Assembly (NCBI GenBank): GCA_030248215.1
Contig: JASANG010001737.1
Location: 186,001 to 250,000 of the forward strand
Source of the DNA: Enoplolaimus lenunculus
Taxonomy: Eukaryota > Nematoda > Enoplea > Enoplida > Thoracostomopsidae
Direction of reading: 5' to 3'
Length of the DNA stretch: 64,000 nt
The translations under genes and the position numbers were made by a program. The first letter of the stretch is position 1; every line of letters begins with the position of its first letter. Below the pieces are notes generated by a model. That model was not told the origin of the DNA. It worked only from the letters and a program-made list of their open reading frames with translations, and searched no databases. Below, in pieces: positions 24,395 through 37,269 of the stretch.

Positions 24395-26006
24395 ATTTAA
24401 AGGCGGTTTGCTATATATATTTTAAAATGACGCACAATCAACGTTTCTTTAAAAATAGGAAGGGCAAAAAAATTTGACGGACCCGGTAAAACGCCAGGGC
24501 CGGACTAAGGTGCTATGGGATTGTTTTTCGCAGCCGGTGCAAAGTGCATTGTTGCCTCGAAGTCCCCATTTTTAAGATACTAGGATATTGGCTGTCGCTC
24601 CAAACTCTAAAGCACGTCTTGACCTAGTTCTTTTACAGACTAAGTTTCATCTTTTAGGTTTTTGGAAAACCTATGTAATCCCAAAAGCCTATGCCTCTGT
24701 GACGAAAGTGCACAAAAGCCCTGTGGGAGATCAAGTGCAAACTCTCAAAAATTTCACGAAGATATAAAGGTGAGAATGGTAGTTTAATACAATCTTGAGA
24801 GATTAGTGACCGGACCGAAAAAAAATTTCACCGCTTTCTCGAATTGCAGCTCTTTCGTACCTCACTTCTCAACTTTATGCAGAGCAAGTATATACAAATT
24901 AGCAACTGCAACAACTCGAACAAGATATGTGTCCCCAGTTTAGTGCTTTGGTCAAATTTACTTTTAAATTTCATAAAGAAACCAAGCAAAACAGTGGCCG
25001 AGACTGCTCAAAAATGTTACTGACACTTTGGCTACGCGGAAGGAGCAAGTCAGTTCTGTCCAAAAGCAATTAAAAACGCGCACAGTAATGTTCAAGAGGG
25101 TTGAACTGAACCTTAATGGACCGTAACCGAAAACAGGGGTACCTTCAGGAGACCGTGAATAGAATTTCTATTTTATATATATATACAACGGAAACTGAAA
25201 CGGACGCAGATTATCACTTTGAATGGAAATTTTATATGGAAACTGATACTCTGATACACGATGCTGTACACATTTTTTGTTAAAGATTAATTTTTGCGGG
25301 GTGGTTGGCTTCGCAAAATCGGAAGTCCTTTGAACTTCCAAAGAAATATAAACCTCTAAGTTTTTTGATCGTATACAGCGGATGATGATCACCATTCAAG
25401 TATATACTGATGTTACATGTACGAAAGTGTTGAAGCTTTGAGCAACTGGTGCATTCTCATCTTTACCTTTTTTGCAAAGAAGAAATTTTGTGAGCTTTAA
25501 CAAAAAACCTTTTGAATCGCAAGATTTGATATCTGGCAACACTGGTAGTTGGCTGATCCGCTTCCCATTTTTTACAGTAGAAAGTCTTGGAAAACATGAA
25601 AATGCTTGTAGCATAGTACATTTATACGCTTCTAAACATTGGCTATACCCATTCTTCTGTCAGCCCTAATCCGCTAAAACCCAAACGTACGTGCTTTTTA
25701 AAACCTATTTGCAAACAAACAGCATACCCGTATACTGCTCGTGCAAACCGCTGCCATGCGCGACCCCTTCTACCAGCACAAACAAGTAATTTACAAGTCA
25801 GTGCAGTGGCCCTTATGCTGTTTGTACATTTCCGAATTTCCGCAAAAGTTCAACAGGTCGGCAGCCTGTTTAACGTTGACGCAGGTTGGCGGAGAAGAAT
25901 GAGAACCAAAGACTTTTGAAAGAAAATATCTTTATAGGACATAGGATTAATTTCCAGAAAAATTAGGTGATACAAGAGAAGCAGCACCCAGCGCAAGAAT
26001 TCTTAC
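24395..26006. other. Non-coding or unresolved
   Basis: No firm feature. On the minus strand 25440-25600 there is an open frame ending in a plausible donor (AAAAAAG before GTAAAG), but its phase does not fit the neighbouring exons. AACGGA motifs at 25190-25240 recall the CCGGAA-type elements. Confidence 0.3.
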
Positions 26007-26082
26007 ATATTGTTTCTCAGTAGTGTTTTCCAAACGTTGCTCGCTTCCAGAATTGTTTTCGAATCGCGTTTGATCCAATGCA
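26007..26082 (-). CDS. Candidate upstream exon of the acidic gene
   Basis: It has acceptor CACGACAACAG and donor CAATAT before GTAAGA. The frame starts with one base, like the core exons, and ends in phase 0. It encodes 25 hydrophilic residues rich in Asn, Glu and Gln. No exon with the complementary phase was found between it and 23477, so placement is uncertain. Confidence 0.35.
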
Positions 26083-26157
26083 CTGTTGTCGTGCCAATAC
26101 TGTACGTCTAAAACTGTAGTATACGCAGAAGCTCACAGTTTGCAGTGCGAAACCGAT

Positions 26158-26942
26158 CATTTAAAATTCCGAGGCTAAGGCATTTTGGTATGGTTTGGCT
26201 CCGATAGGTGTTTTATGCGTTGATTGCAGTGTAAAAACACGGTGGTGAAAGAAGAGCAGAAGCCAGATGTCAACAAATGTTTCCAGAGCCGGAGGTGAAA
26301 CAGAATTTGATATGGCTTGCAACTTGCTAAAACCACTAAGTGTTGACAAAAATTTCAGATTTCACTGTAAGTTTTTGCAAAATCTCGACAATATTAAGCT
26401 TTTTTGCCCTAAGGTTTTACAAACAATTGATCAAGGATCATATTTTTTCGAAAAATACAAAAAAGTTCAATATAGAAATTGTCAAAACCTCCGGTTAAGT
26501 TTTTGCCGGAACCGGAGCCTTAAACCAATTCTGCCGGAGCCGGATCAGGAGGCAGACCTCTGGTTGTATTCTCAAAAATTCTCAGGGCCATAGATTCGAC
26601 TCATTTGACCCTGACTTTCAGATTTAAAACTGGTATATTTGTACCAGTAGCAGTTTTTAATGCCATATTGAGAAAATGTCGAGAAAGAGCGACACACATT
26701 ATCTTTTTACATTCAGGAACCTCATTGCCCGGTCGCTACCCGTAATCCGCTGTATACAGCTTTCTCCAGGTTGTCCCTTGCGAGCGTGGAGAAATACCTA
26801 CATTTTCCCCTATGAGAATACGTTTTTTAAAAATATTTAAAGTATTTAAAGTATAAGTCTAAAAAGTTAATATTTTTCACAGCTGCAAATTTGCATACGC
26901 GTTTTTTGTTCAGCTCTGCGCTATTGCTGTGCGTTTTTTATA
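26158..26942. repeat. 784-bp duplicated segment, copy 2
   Basis: Partner of 23611-24394, offset 2547 bases and in the same orientation. The high identity indicates a recent duplication or gene conversion. Confidence 0.9.
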
Positions 26943-27205
26943 AAGCTCCATTTTTTTACAAGGCGGTTAGCTAGTTTTTATGACGCACAACCAACATCTC
27001 CTAGGAAGACCCCGAGCCGGGACAAAATTTGACAGGCCCGATATGTATATTTAAACGTTAGGGCCGGATTATTAAGGTGGAGGGAGGCCCGGGGCCCATA
27101 TGGCCAGGATGTCTGAGCCCATATGACTAGCAGGTCCTTACTATATTAATTATTTTATCCGCCAGATAGGTGGTATAGACTTAGCTGCCCAGTCCCAAAG
27201 ACCTG

Positions 27206-28208
27206 CAATTTTTCGAAGCGAAAATCTGGACTCAGAATTTTCAGCGAAAAAACCCGCACTATTAACCGGAATACCTGAACCAGGTCCCAGATGCAACTCT
27301 AATTTCTTGAAAGGCGGTTCTTTTGTAGCTCACTTCTGAACTGTGCAACGCAAGTACAAATTCTAGCGAAATACTGCAGCGACTCCAATAAGACATGGAT
27401 CCACATTTTGAGACCTGTACTTATAATAAGATAACCCTCATAAGAGATATTTAAGGGACGGTTACACAATGCAGCTCATGCATAACCAATTTAGGAACCT
27501 AAAACGTAGAATGATGCAGATTTACAAACAGCCTTTGTCCGAGGAATGTTCCTAGCGTGTTGCTTATTTGCTTGTAGTAGCTCCAGCTGGCTCTACTGTT
27601 GCTGTAGCTAAAAAGTTCGAAGGTTATGCTTACTTTTTAACCTTTTTTAACAAATTCGGATCCACGTTGTAGCACTCGCTTTGATGATCTATGGTGGTCA
27701 GCTTTAAGTTAAAAATTTATTTGACTTCCTAAATCAATAACTAAATAGTTTAGAAAATGGTCCTTGCAGTGACGTAGCCTGTAGCCTTCGTCCTGCATTG
27801 AGACATTTGTTCATCACAACAAATCTCCACAGTACAAATCTTATGCAGTGGAAAGCGCTTCTACAAAATCCTGGCGACACTCGTGGTTGCCTTTGCATTT
27901 TTGTTTCCTTTCCAAAAATCTTTGCATACTAACGGATTCTAAAATTTAAATTTTAGTATAAAGGGCGGAGAGAAGCGGAGAAACACTCGCGAGCGAAGCA
28001 AGCGATAACCGGAACAACAATTTAGCACTAAAGCAAATATAAATTCTTGGTTTGATTTTTGCTGGCAGGCCTCAGATCGGAGTGCCGTTGCTTGAATCCA
28101 TAAGTGCCCTTGGATTTAAAGTTAGGTATATCTTTATACTTTTTTCCGTTCCTTGCTGGTAAAAAATGAGCGAAGCTGAATGAATCGGACCAAATTCGGA
28201 ACCTCGAC
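27206..28208. repeat. 1003-bp direct duplication, copy 1
   Basis: I see no difference from 28957-29959 on inspection (offset 1751). It includes a CACTCGCGAGCGAAGCAAGC motif near 27984, a signature that recurs at several element ends in the window. No gene is evident inside. Confidence 0.9.
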
Positions 28209-28624
28209 ACCAAGCAATGTTTAACTCGGAACAGAGACAATATCGAATTGATAACTTAAAATGAGACATTTGGTAATCTGATTTCATGTACATCTACGTA
28301 AATTATTCATAAAAATGAAACCTGTTGATCTTAATTTTCCCTTCTTCAATTTGCTTTTTACGTACGACATGTGATAGTTGCCTTAAGGGACATGTAAGGA
28401 GTGTTTTGTCTCAAATAATTTAATACACGGGTAGCGTTTTGGAACTATGTTATGATTTAATTACCTAGTATATTTAAAATTTTGGTACGGTACAGATACT
28501 ATTGAGAATGTAGGCGCGAGATGCTAAAATCACTCGGCAATTTTTGCTGTAATAATTTATTCCGGGTATTTTGGACCGGGTATTTTTGTATATTAATACC
28601 AAGAGCGGATTATGCATACTTCAA

Positions 28625-28902
28625 CAAGAGTATGCAACTGGGTACATTCTGTGTTGAAAAGAATGTACCCGGCACGCGTTGGGTTTTTGCCCAACCCCCC
28701 TTTGTTTCTTTGTTTAGAGGGGTGTACAACCGGCGCAAACCATGACACTATATTTATGCGGCATCAAACACGCTGCCCATATAGTTCATTTTATGGTATT
28801 CATGTGATAGCGACCCCCTCTGAACAAGGGGGTAAGCCAAAACGCAACGCCCGGTGGTACATTTTGTATCATGTGGAACCCCAAAAGTTTTGCATACTCT
28901 TG
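28625..28902. mobile_element. 278-bp foldback element
   Basis: The ends CAAGAGTATGCAA and TTGCATACTCTTG are perfect inverse copies. The interior holds nested inverted stretches such as GGGTACATTCTG facing AGAATGTACCC. It lies in the spacer between the two 1003-bp duplicates. Confidence 0.6.
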
Positions 28903-28956
28903 TTTACCCAGACCCGGAATGGTTTGTTGAGAAAACCTGGATCCGGTTTATACCTA

Positions 28957-29959
28957 CAATTTTTCGAAGCGAAAATCTGGACTGAGAATTTTCAGCGAAA
29001 AAACCCGCACTATTAACCGGAATACCTGAACCAGGTCCCAGATGCAACTCTAATTTCTTGAAAGGCGGTTCTTTTGTAGCTCACTTCTGAACTGTGCAAC
29101 GCAAGTACAAATTCTAGCGAAATACTGCAGCGACTCCAATAAGACATGGATCCACATTTTGAGACCTGTACTTATAATAAGATAACCCTCATAAGAGATA
29201 TTTAAGGGACGGTTACACAATGCAGCTCATGCATAACCAATTTAGGAACCTAAAACGTAGAATGATGCAGATTTACAAACAGCCTTTGTCCGAGGAATGT
29301 TCCTAGCGTGTTGCTTATTTGCTTGTAGTAGCTCCAGCTGGCTCTACTGTTGCTGTAGCTAAAAAGTTCGAAGGTTATGCTTACTTTTTAACCTTTTTTA
29401 ACAAATTCGGATCCACGTTGTAGCACTCGCTTTGATGATCTATGGTGGTCAGCTTTAAGTTAAAAATTTATTTGACTTCCTAAATCAATAACTAAATAGT
29501 TTAGAAAATGGTCCTTGCAGTGACGTAGCCTGTAGCCTTCGTCCTGCATTGAGACATTTGTTCATCACAACAAATCTCCACAGTACAAATCTTATGCAGT
29601 GGAAAGCGCTTCTACAAAATCCTGGCGACACTCGTGGTTGCCTTTGCATTTTTGTTTCCTTTCCAAAAATCTTTGCATACTAACGGATTCTAAAATTTAA
29701 ATTTTAGTATAAAGGGCGGAGAGAAGCGGAGAAACACTCGCGAGCGAAGCAAGCGATAACCGGAACAACAATTTAGCACTAAAGCAAATATAAATTCTTG
29801 GTTTGATTTTTGCTGGCAGGCCTCAGATCGGAGTGCCGTTGCTTGAATCCATAAGTGCCCTTGGATTTAAAGTTAGGTATATCTTTATACTTTTTTCCGT
29901 TCCTTGCTGGTAAAAAATGAGCGAAGCTGAATGAATCGGACCAAATTCGGAACCTCGAC
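28957..29959. repeat. 1003-bp direct duplication, copy 2
   Basis: Partner of 27206-28208. It shows no visible substitutions and ends abruptly at ACCTCGAC, after which the two flanks differ entirely. Confidence 0.9.
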
Positions 29960-31600
29960 CTAAAGTTTTCTACAGTTCCGATGATCCGATTCTTTCAAAC
30001 TCGATACACTTTAAACGCAAAAATATTTACATACTACACCTAACATATAAAAATGAGTCATTATAAATCAATAAAATCAATGTAAAAACTGTATACTAAA
30101 AATCAACGCTGAGAGCTGTGTTGGGAAAATCGTCGCGAAAACTAGTTTTTTATAGGGCCAGATATGTTATGTTTTAAAGGTGGCAAACGGTAGAAATCCA
30201 CTAGCGGATCTAGAGTGGGGCGAGAGGACACACGACCCCCCGCCGTCAAAAAATTTTGTGATAAATGGTGATGTCCCCTACGTCAAAAATTTTTGGATCC
30301 ACCTCTGTTTGTTACAAGTATATATCAGAATAGACTAGGAAGTTAAGCTCCGGAAAATATCAGAACAGAGGCTTCTGACGCCTCTAAGAGGTTAGATAAA
30401 ATTTAATCCGAACGAAACATTCTACAAAACTGCATGTTTAGCTTTTAGAAGGTCTAGGTTCAGATACAAACAAACGGCACAAAGCATTGTTCGGTACCTA
30501 TTTGAAGGTAACTTTATCTTTTTTGACCCATGTTGCGCAATTTATCAGTTTCAGTGTATTAAACTTCAAACACAAGCTCAGCATCTGTCACGTGTTATAT
30601 TTTTCAGCAATATGATTTTTATTAAAAGAAATCGCAATTTCCAGTGGCGTGCATAGGATTTTCCTGTCAGAGTGGATATTTCAGTGTTCGGCCTCATCAT
30701 CGATCATGAAAGTGCATAAAGGACATGCCCTGGTTCTGTCTGGTGTTGCCATTGGCTGTAAATGTCCCATACAGCTTCAGGGTACTGCCCTAGTGTCTAG
30801 ATGTGAAACCCTCTGTTACCAATACAAATGTTTTTTACGAAACAACAAATAGAAACTAGTAAAACTCCGAAATCTCGACATTGCATTTTGTTTGGTACCT
30901 TTTTTGTATATGGCAGGTTCCTGGTAGAATATGCAGGTATTCTATGTTAACAACTTAGAGTATAGCCTTGGGGCTCTGCCTCAAATCTTAAAATAGGACC
31001 CGGGTTTAAAGCACCTGAAACCGTAAACTCAGGTTTTAAATTGCCTAGCAAGTAGTTGTGAATTAGGAAATAGCATATTCAGGAATGTACAGCGAAAAAG
31101 GTTCGTAGAATTTAGACATCTGAGTATCGAAATAATTTTAAGAAACCTGCCTGTGTTCGATCCACGTCCCGAACAAAAGTCATATCTTATACGGCGATTG
31201 AGTGATACAAATATGCTCTTAATCCACCTCCCCCTGGATGGGATTGGCTGCTCTCCGATTCATTTTTGCCATGCAAGGCCATGTTTCATCCTAAACCACC
31301 AAAAATCGATGGGCGCGCGCGGTTTTTAAATGCTGTGCTGAAAAACAAATACTAAATTCACTAAATATAAGTAGTTGTAAGCCAGTTCGAAACGCGGGAA
31401 TACTAAAAAATCAATAAAAAATCAATAATTCGATATTGCAACAATGCCGAGTGAACATTCGAACATTTAATGTGCGGAAAAAAGTAATTTTGTGAAGGGT
31501 AGGTATTTGTACGAAAACATTAATATTAAAGTTGCCGGTTGGGTATATTCCGGATTAAAATTTTTTAAATTTTTGACGGGAATGGGCTGGCAAAAATTAA
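29960..31600. other. Non-coding
   Basis: No supportable gene. Fragments resembling hAT ends occur (CCACTAGCGGATCTAGAG near 30198, CCAGTGGCGTGCATAGG near 30640), without clear partners. Confidence 0.3.
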
Positions 31601-31775
31601 GGGCCCATCTATAGAAGAGAGCCAGATTGTTTTCCGGCGGGGCTGTAAAATAGAGTCAGTTTAAGCTTTGGTCTAACTTTTTTTGCTTTGACTTAGGCTT
31701 AGGCTTAGGAGTAGGCTGAACTTAGGCTTAGGAATATGCTTATACTACTGTTCCGGCTCTGTTCTATACTTGGGC
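31601..31775 (+). mobile_element. Reference copy of the TTAGGC-containing MITE
   Basis: The ends GGGCCCATCTATAGAAGAG and TCTGTTCTATACTTGGGC are inverse copies. The centre contains ACTTAGGCTTAGGCTTAGG and the conserved GGAATATGCTTATACTACTG. The hexamer equals the nematode-type telomere repeat TTAGGC, but here it is internal to a short mobile element. Confidence 0.7.
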
Positions 31776-32630
31776 AAAATTATGAAACCCAATTTTTTAC
31801 TGTGTTGTATATGTGTGAGTTTTCTGAGGGGAAAATAGTGAGGAAGGGACCTTACTATTTCTCACAAAAAATTTTCTGACAGGTTCGAATGTGTTGACAA
31901 TTACTGTCTGGATACTACTGGAAGACTTTCAGGTTTACAACTCGGTCCATTTTTTGTCGCTTCTTCTCTTGTTGCGTGCGACGTTCCAGCTAGAAATTCT
32001 CCCCGCCAAAAATTCGCCACTATGGCACGTAAAAAGTACTTTTGGTTGATCGTTTATATTCGCTCAGTACCGTGCTTTGTAAAGCTCCCCACTGACGCCA
32101 GTGTTTTAGGAGCCCCAAAAAACAATTTCGTACGCCTTTAGTTTAATTGTGAGGCAACCGGCCTGAGAATTTTTTGACGGTCAAATTTTTATTGACTCGT
32201 AAACAACAGTCTTGGTGCAGAGTTTAGTACAAGGATAAAATTTAATTTAAATTAAGTTTTTAAATTTAGTGTATTTTGTGAACGGATCGCAGGGTGTTAA
32301 GGAATCCCATTTTGGGAATATACCGGACGCAATGAATGCCACTGGACTTGGACCGCTTAAATTCTTTAGACTTCTAGCTTGTTTATTTTTAAAATGTAAA
32401 TTTGGTTTGAGCATACATCGATTTTTATTTTGTGTTCGTGCAAAATATCGTGTGGAAACATTCACAAACTGCATTTTGCACACTATAGATTTCAAATGTA
32501 AAAAACATCCGCTCAAATTGTGATTTTAAATTTTGGCGCTGGCGCTTCGTTTTATTTCTAAAGTTTTCAGAATGGCGTAAGCGGTTGAGTTGAAGGTTTT
32601 TCATCACGGTGCAACAGGAGATAAAATACT

Positions 32631-32752
32631 ATGAAAGCTCTAGTCAATACACAGCTGCAAGTCGAGTTAAATCCATCTTATCGCAAATTTACGGCTTGAA
32701 GCGCATACACGAGGTATGTTCCGCCACTGATTATTTTGGTAAAACAAAAATC
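32631..32752 (+). repeat. Left arm of a 4.1-kb inverted repeat pair
   Basis: It starts ATGAAAGCTCTAGTCAATAC and runs through ACAGCTGCAAGTCGAG and CGCAAATTTACGGCTTGAAG to about TTTTGGTAAA. It is matched in inverse by 36595-36712, with a few mismatches near the inner end. The arms enclose four predicted plus-strand exons. Confidence 0.85.
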
Positions 32753-33266
32753 ACTACAATGAATTGACTTTAACCAAAGGTACAATACTCACGCTCAAGT
32801 AAAAATCAGCACCTCATCAACTCATAAAAGATTAAACGGCATAACTCACAATTTTTCATGACAAATATGCTGCAGTTGTTTGTGATACGAAGTAAAAATT
32901 ATGAAATTCATCTAAAATATTGAAAAATTTCCGTGCATCCGCCGTCGTTTTCTCGAATTTAAATAATGCCCGGTGAATATTAGCATCATTGAATTGAGTT
33001 GCCAGAAAAATATGACCTCTATCCGTTTCCGTTATATTTTGTTCGCTATCCGTTTCCGTTATTTTTACTATTCGCTTACATCCTGGTTGCTATGGGTTTC
33101 ATTTTTTCTATATTTTTTCAAAGCAGTCATTTTTAATGCTGCCAAAACTCGCTAGGAACTGGATAAACGAGGAGGTGAATTTTGATGAGGTATGCTTTGC
33201 AATTTCTTTTAGATATCGGCATATTTACAGGCAAATATATACATAAATATTGCTTGTGTGTTTGAG

Positions 33267-35780
33267 ATGTCTCAACAGTCTCTTTGTGAAGCTGAAGACG
33301 CAGTTTCAGGTACCGTATACCTTTTATCTAGTTCTGCACTGTACGACAAGGCCCCTAAATTTGTTAAATGACATACCGCGGTGCTTATTTGCTTATTGTG
33401 CAGCGCTGTTCGTTACCGCGACGCACATAGTAAACCATAATCATACAACACTACGAAAACTCCTCCAATGAAATTTTTTGTTTGCTGATCTGGTAGGAGA
33501 TAGAAGTTGTATATATATTTTGTTCTTTCAAATAGCAACTTACTCGTTCAACCTAAAGCGAGCTTTCCCCTTAGTCCGATGGAAACAATCTCAAGTTAAG
33601 TTTACAACAACTCGTAGCCAGTTCAAAATGCTCAGAGGTTCTAAAATTTCAAGTTGAAACTTAACCCCACCCTGGCCTTGCTATTCATACGAGCCTGGAT
33701 TACAAATTTAAGCGTATGTGCTTTAACACAATCCCAAAAAATAAATATATAAGCGCCACACAGAATGGTCTAACTTTTTCAGAATCAAAGTCAAGCGAAA
33801 CTTCAATTCTTTCCAGTCAGTCAACTTCAGAAACTGAACCTAGTCAGTCAACGTCTAACCCGACCGATTCCGATACTTCGTCATTTTTGCAGCACTGCCA
33901 AGTCGACAGGAAAATGCATACGATCGTTAAAAGCAGAGAGAATCGCGCCAAATTAAATACCAAACGATATGTGAGATTTAATACGTTTTATGTGTTATAC
34001 CGAAACAGTGGCAGCTTGGATATTGACTGAAAGGACCCATTGTAAAAATATACGTAGCGGAGGAAATTTAATGAGCGGAGCGAGCGCAGAGCCAAAACTT
34101 AACCGGAATAGCGCCGTAGAAAAAACATTTTATTAACAAGGCTTGGGTTAGTCTTAGTGTTATGTATATACGCCTTTTCCAAAACGTAAGGCTAATTCTT
34201 AACCTATACGTAACCCTGAGCCAAGGTAGAACCGGATATAAACTTACCGAGTACCTGAACCAGAATCTGATATTTAACACAAATATTGCACGTAAATATA
34301 AAAATGTTGGAAGTAATTGATTCACGCAAAAGTGTATATGTCTGCAGAATTAAAATTAATTGTTAGCTTAGTCTTTTTGTTTTATTTGGTGAATAAATAA
34401 CACAATAGCTTTATTGCCCAAAAAAGTACTCGCAATTGTTCGCTTGCCAAAAACAGCTTTATTGTATACGGGACAACAACCGTAAAAATCCAGTATCCGG
34501 TAGGTTAATTAATACGAGATAATGGAATCGGATACAGAAATTGTTTTTGGCGAATGTTAAACAGGAGCCGGATATCCGGTCGAACACTGGTTTTGCTTAT
34601 CACTTTCTTTTCAGATTGACGTTGGCCACAGTAGCTTCTGGTCTGGTGATTTCTTTAACGAGGACATGCTTGATAGTTTAATTGGATCGCTTAACTTCGG
34701 TCCATACAACGAACATACCGGTGTCTACCAGGCTCAGGCGTACATGCTGGGAGAAGAATACACGCTTTCAAGACGTTTTTTTGATTTATTTCCTGACAAA
34801 AAAGCGAGATACGCCATCATCAATGTTCTGTGCAAACAGGAAGGCGATGAAGGAAGTCAGTTAAGAAACAGAGAAAAACTGGAGATTCTTACGTCAAATC
34901 CGACCCGTCTGGCGTTCTATCTGGCGACTTCAATGAGAAATGCTATTGAATCAATCATTACCTGCCGATGCAGGAAGTAAATATGTATTTAACATTACAT
35001 ACTATTTACCAACTTTCATAAAACAAATTTTGGCCCTTGTACTCTTCCCCCACATTTAATTCTGAACTTTAGGCTTGGCTTCGATATATCATAAACCTGT
35101 GCAAGAGCCGACAATAAATCGTTTAATCATTGTGTTTATTAGCGCTCCGTCGTGATACGCCACTAGTTTTTGTACAACTCAAGGCTCTTGCACATTCACC
35201 GTTCGCCCAATATTTAAAGGGAAACGACTAAGCTTAGACTCAGACTTAAAGGCTGCTGTACATGCTAAACACATGTCTAGGGTATAAAGGCAAGCTTATG
35301 CTTAGGCTTAGCTTTACGAAATGGCTCGCATATGCTAAACTGGGTCAAAACCTTGACCCAAGTCTATGATTTAATCTGAAATTAAAGGGAAAGTGTACCT
35401 CATGCTGCCTAAGGCAACGCTTAAGATGAGGCATTAAACGATGCGTGCCCGTTAAAAGGCTCTTTATTTTAGCAGAAGTGGCAGTTGTTTCATGGTTTGT
35501 TTTTGCTGCAATGTTTATTGCTTGTCTATTATGGACTATAAGGGCTTTCTTAATGTTGTTAAAGTTCTGTATTTTTTGTCCCTGCATTTTTCCTTGCAGG
35601 CACAAGAAAACTAAAAAACTTGCAAATCTCAGCAAAGCTGTAAATCAGCATATAGAACTCTGTATGACCGCTGATTTAGCAACCTTGATTAATGAAGATC
35701 CCAATTCTCCTGCAACAATTGCGCTCAGAAATGACTTGCACGATGCAACGCGATGTATATTGAAACATGCCAGAAAGCCT
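33267..35780 (+). CDS. Multi-exon gene, N-terminal part, unknown protein
   Basis: I do not recognise the product. Four exons have matching phases: 33267-33309 (ATG start, ends phase 1), 33783-33970 (ends phase 0), 34615-34976 (ends phase 2) and 35600-35780 (ends phase 0). Acceptors at 33783, 34615 and 35600 are strong (for example CACTTTCTTTTCAG). The donor at 35780 is CCT before GTAAGT. The first about 60 residues are Ser/Thr-rich and probably disordered. Exon 3 encodes a folded-looking block of about 120 residues ending in a CRCRK motif, and exon 4 a Lys/Leu-rich helical stretch. If the 34976 donor is not used, the frame stops at once with TAA, which would make a shorter three-exon gene. 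All exons lie between the inverted arms at 32631 and 36712. Phase 0 at 35780 also allows splicing to 37270. Confidence 0.55.
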
Positions 35781-36594
35781 GTAAGTTTATATATTTTGTT
35801 TCGACTGTTGTAGCTCATTATAAAGTTATTGCTATTCTGTCTGCAAGGAAACAAGGATTTTCCCTTCCCTTGGTGTACATATGTAATATCTTGAATTTTA
35901 CCGGCTGTGTTGCAAAGATACAGATACATGGGTATAGTGACAACTCATCTCTAGACAACTGGTCAACCGACAGCTCATAACCAGAATTGTCGTCGATCCC
36001 GGCAACTCGGCTTTAGCAGAAGCTTATGTTTACGTTGTGAGGCAAAGTAGTCGGGCGACGAATTGTTGTAGATTCAGAGATAAATACGTGGAACTTATGT
36101 GTATATTTTAGAGAGTTCCGTCGCAAAACAAAAAACGTTGTTTGAAATGCAAGTGTAAGGTAAACCTCATCTTCGGGTGCTTTATAGTTTTATCAGCTAT
36201 ATGATAACCCTTTACAAGCGCATGCACTGGACACAACATGCCGTTGAGAATACTGTGGGTACTTTGTGTTTTGGTTAGTAGTCTAAATTTTTATTCTTGA
36301 GGTTTGTTGAGTTTTACCAGTGTTTCTTTTATACATACTTTTCGGAGTAAAACGTACAATTTGTTTAGTTTTCTGTGTTTTAAAAGCAGCATGATACTTA
36401 TAGTGTCGTAGATTTAGATCAACCATATTTCTAAGCGTAGTCGTAAGCCTTAGTGCAAAATATGGTGATGTTTAGTCCTACTTTTTTGCAGTTCATCAAA
36501 ACGCGGGATTTTGTAGTCTCAAAAATGACATGTGACAAATTACTTCCTATCCAACTTTGATTAAAATCAGTTGTTTTATTTTATAGGAATTTTT

Positions 36595-36712
36595 GTTTAC
36601 CAACATAATCAGTGGTGGCAAATACCTCGTGTAATTTTGCGCTTCAAGCCGTAAATTTGCGATAAGATGGATTTAACTCGACTTGCAGCTGTGTATTGAC
36701 TAGAGCTTTCAT
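36595..36712 (-). repeat. Right arm of the 4.1-kb inverted repeat pair
   Basis: Inverse of 32631-32752: CTTCAAGCCGTAAATTTGCG, then CTCGACTTGCAGCTGTGTAT, then TTGACTAGAGCTTTCAT. No target-site duplication is obvious outside the two arms. Confidence 0.85.
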
Positions 36713-37269
36713 CAACTATATACAGTTGGTATTAATAAACTAAATTTATTTAAAACAGAGATTAAATTGGGTAATCTACTAATCTCACTTGTCTTAATGT
36801 GACTCCCCAGATAAAATTTGACCTGAAAATCATTTTTTACAGATGGAAATGACAGAGATTCACTTTGGAGTTTATTTTTAGGGAAGTCATTTTTTCACGC
36901 GGCATCGGCTCTACAAGTATTAAACAGGGGCCAAAGCATGCAAGCTATTTTAGGCGCAGAATGAAAACAAAGAAAACGTCAAATCAAATCGTGTGGAAAC
37001 AAATGTTAGTAAAAAAGTTGGTAATAATAGTGTAGGTATATTTAAATAGGCAATCATTCTAAACCTAGTTAAAGCACAGAACATCGATGCCGAGAGTTTC
37101 GGTGCGACTCTTATTTATTCCGTACGTAATCAGAAATATACACTGCTTGTGGAAAGCTTTACCTCTGTACTGGTATTTCTTGCGAGTAAAAATTTCAGTT
37201 GGGAACTGTAGAAGTGTTTACAATTTCTAGTCTTAATATTTTGTTTGCAATAATTGTTCTATCTTCTAG

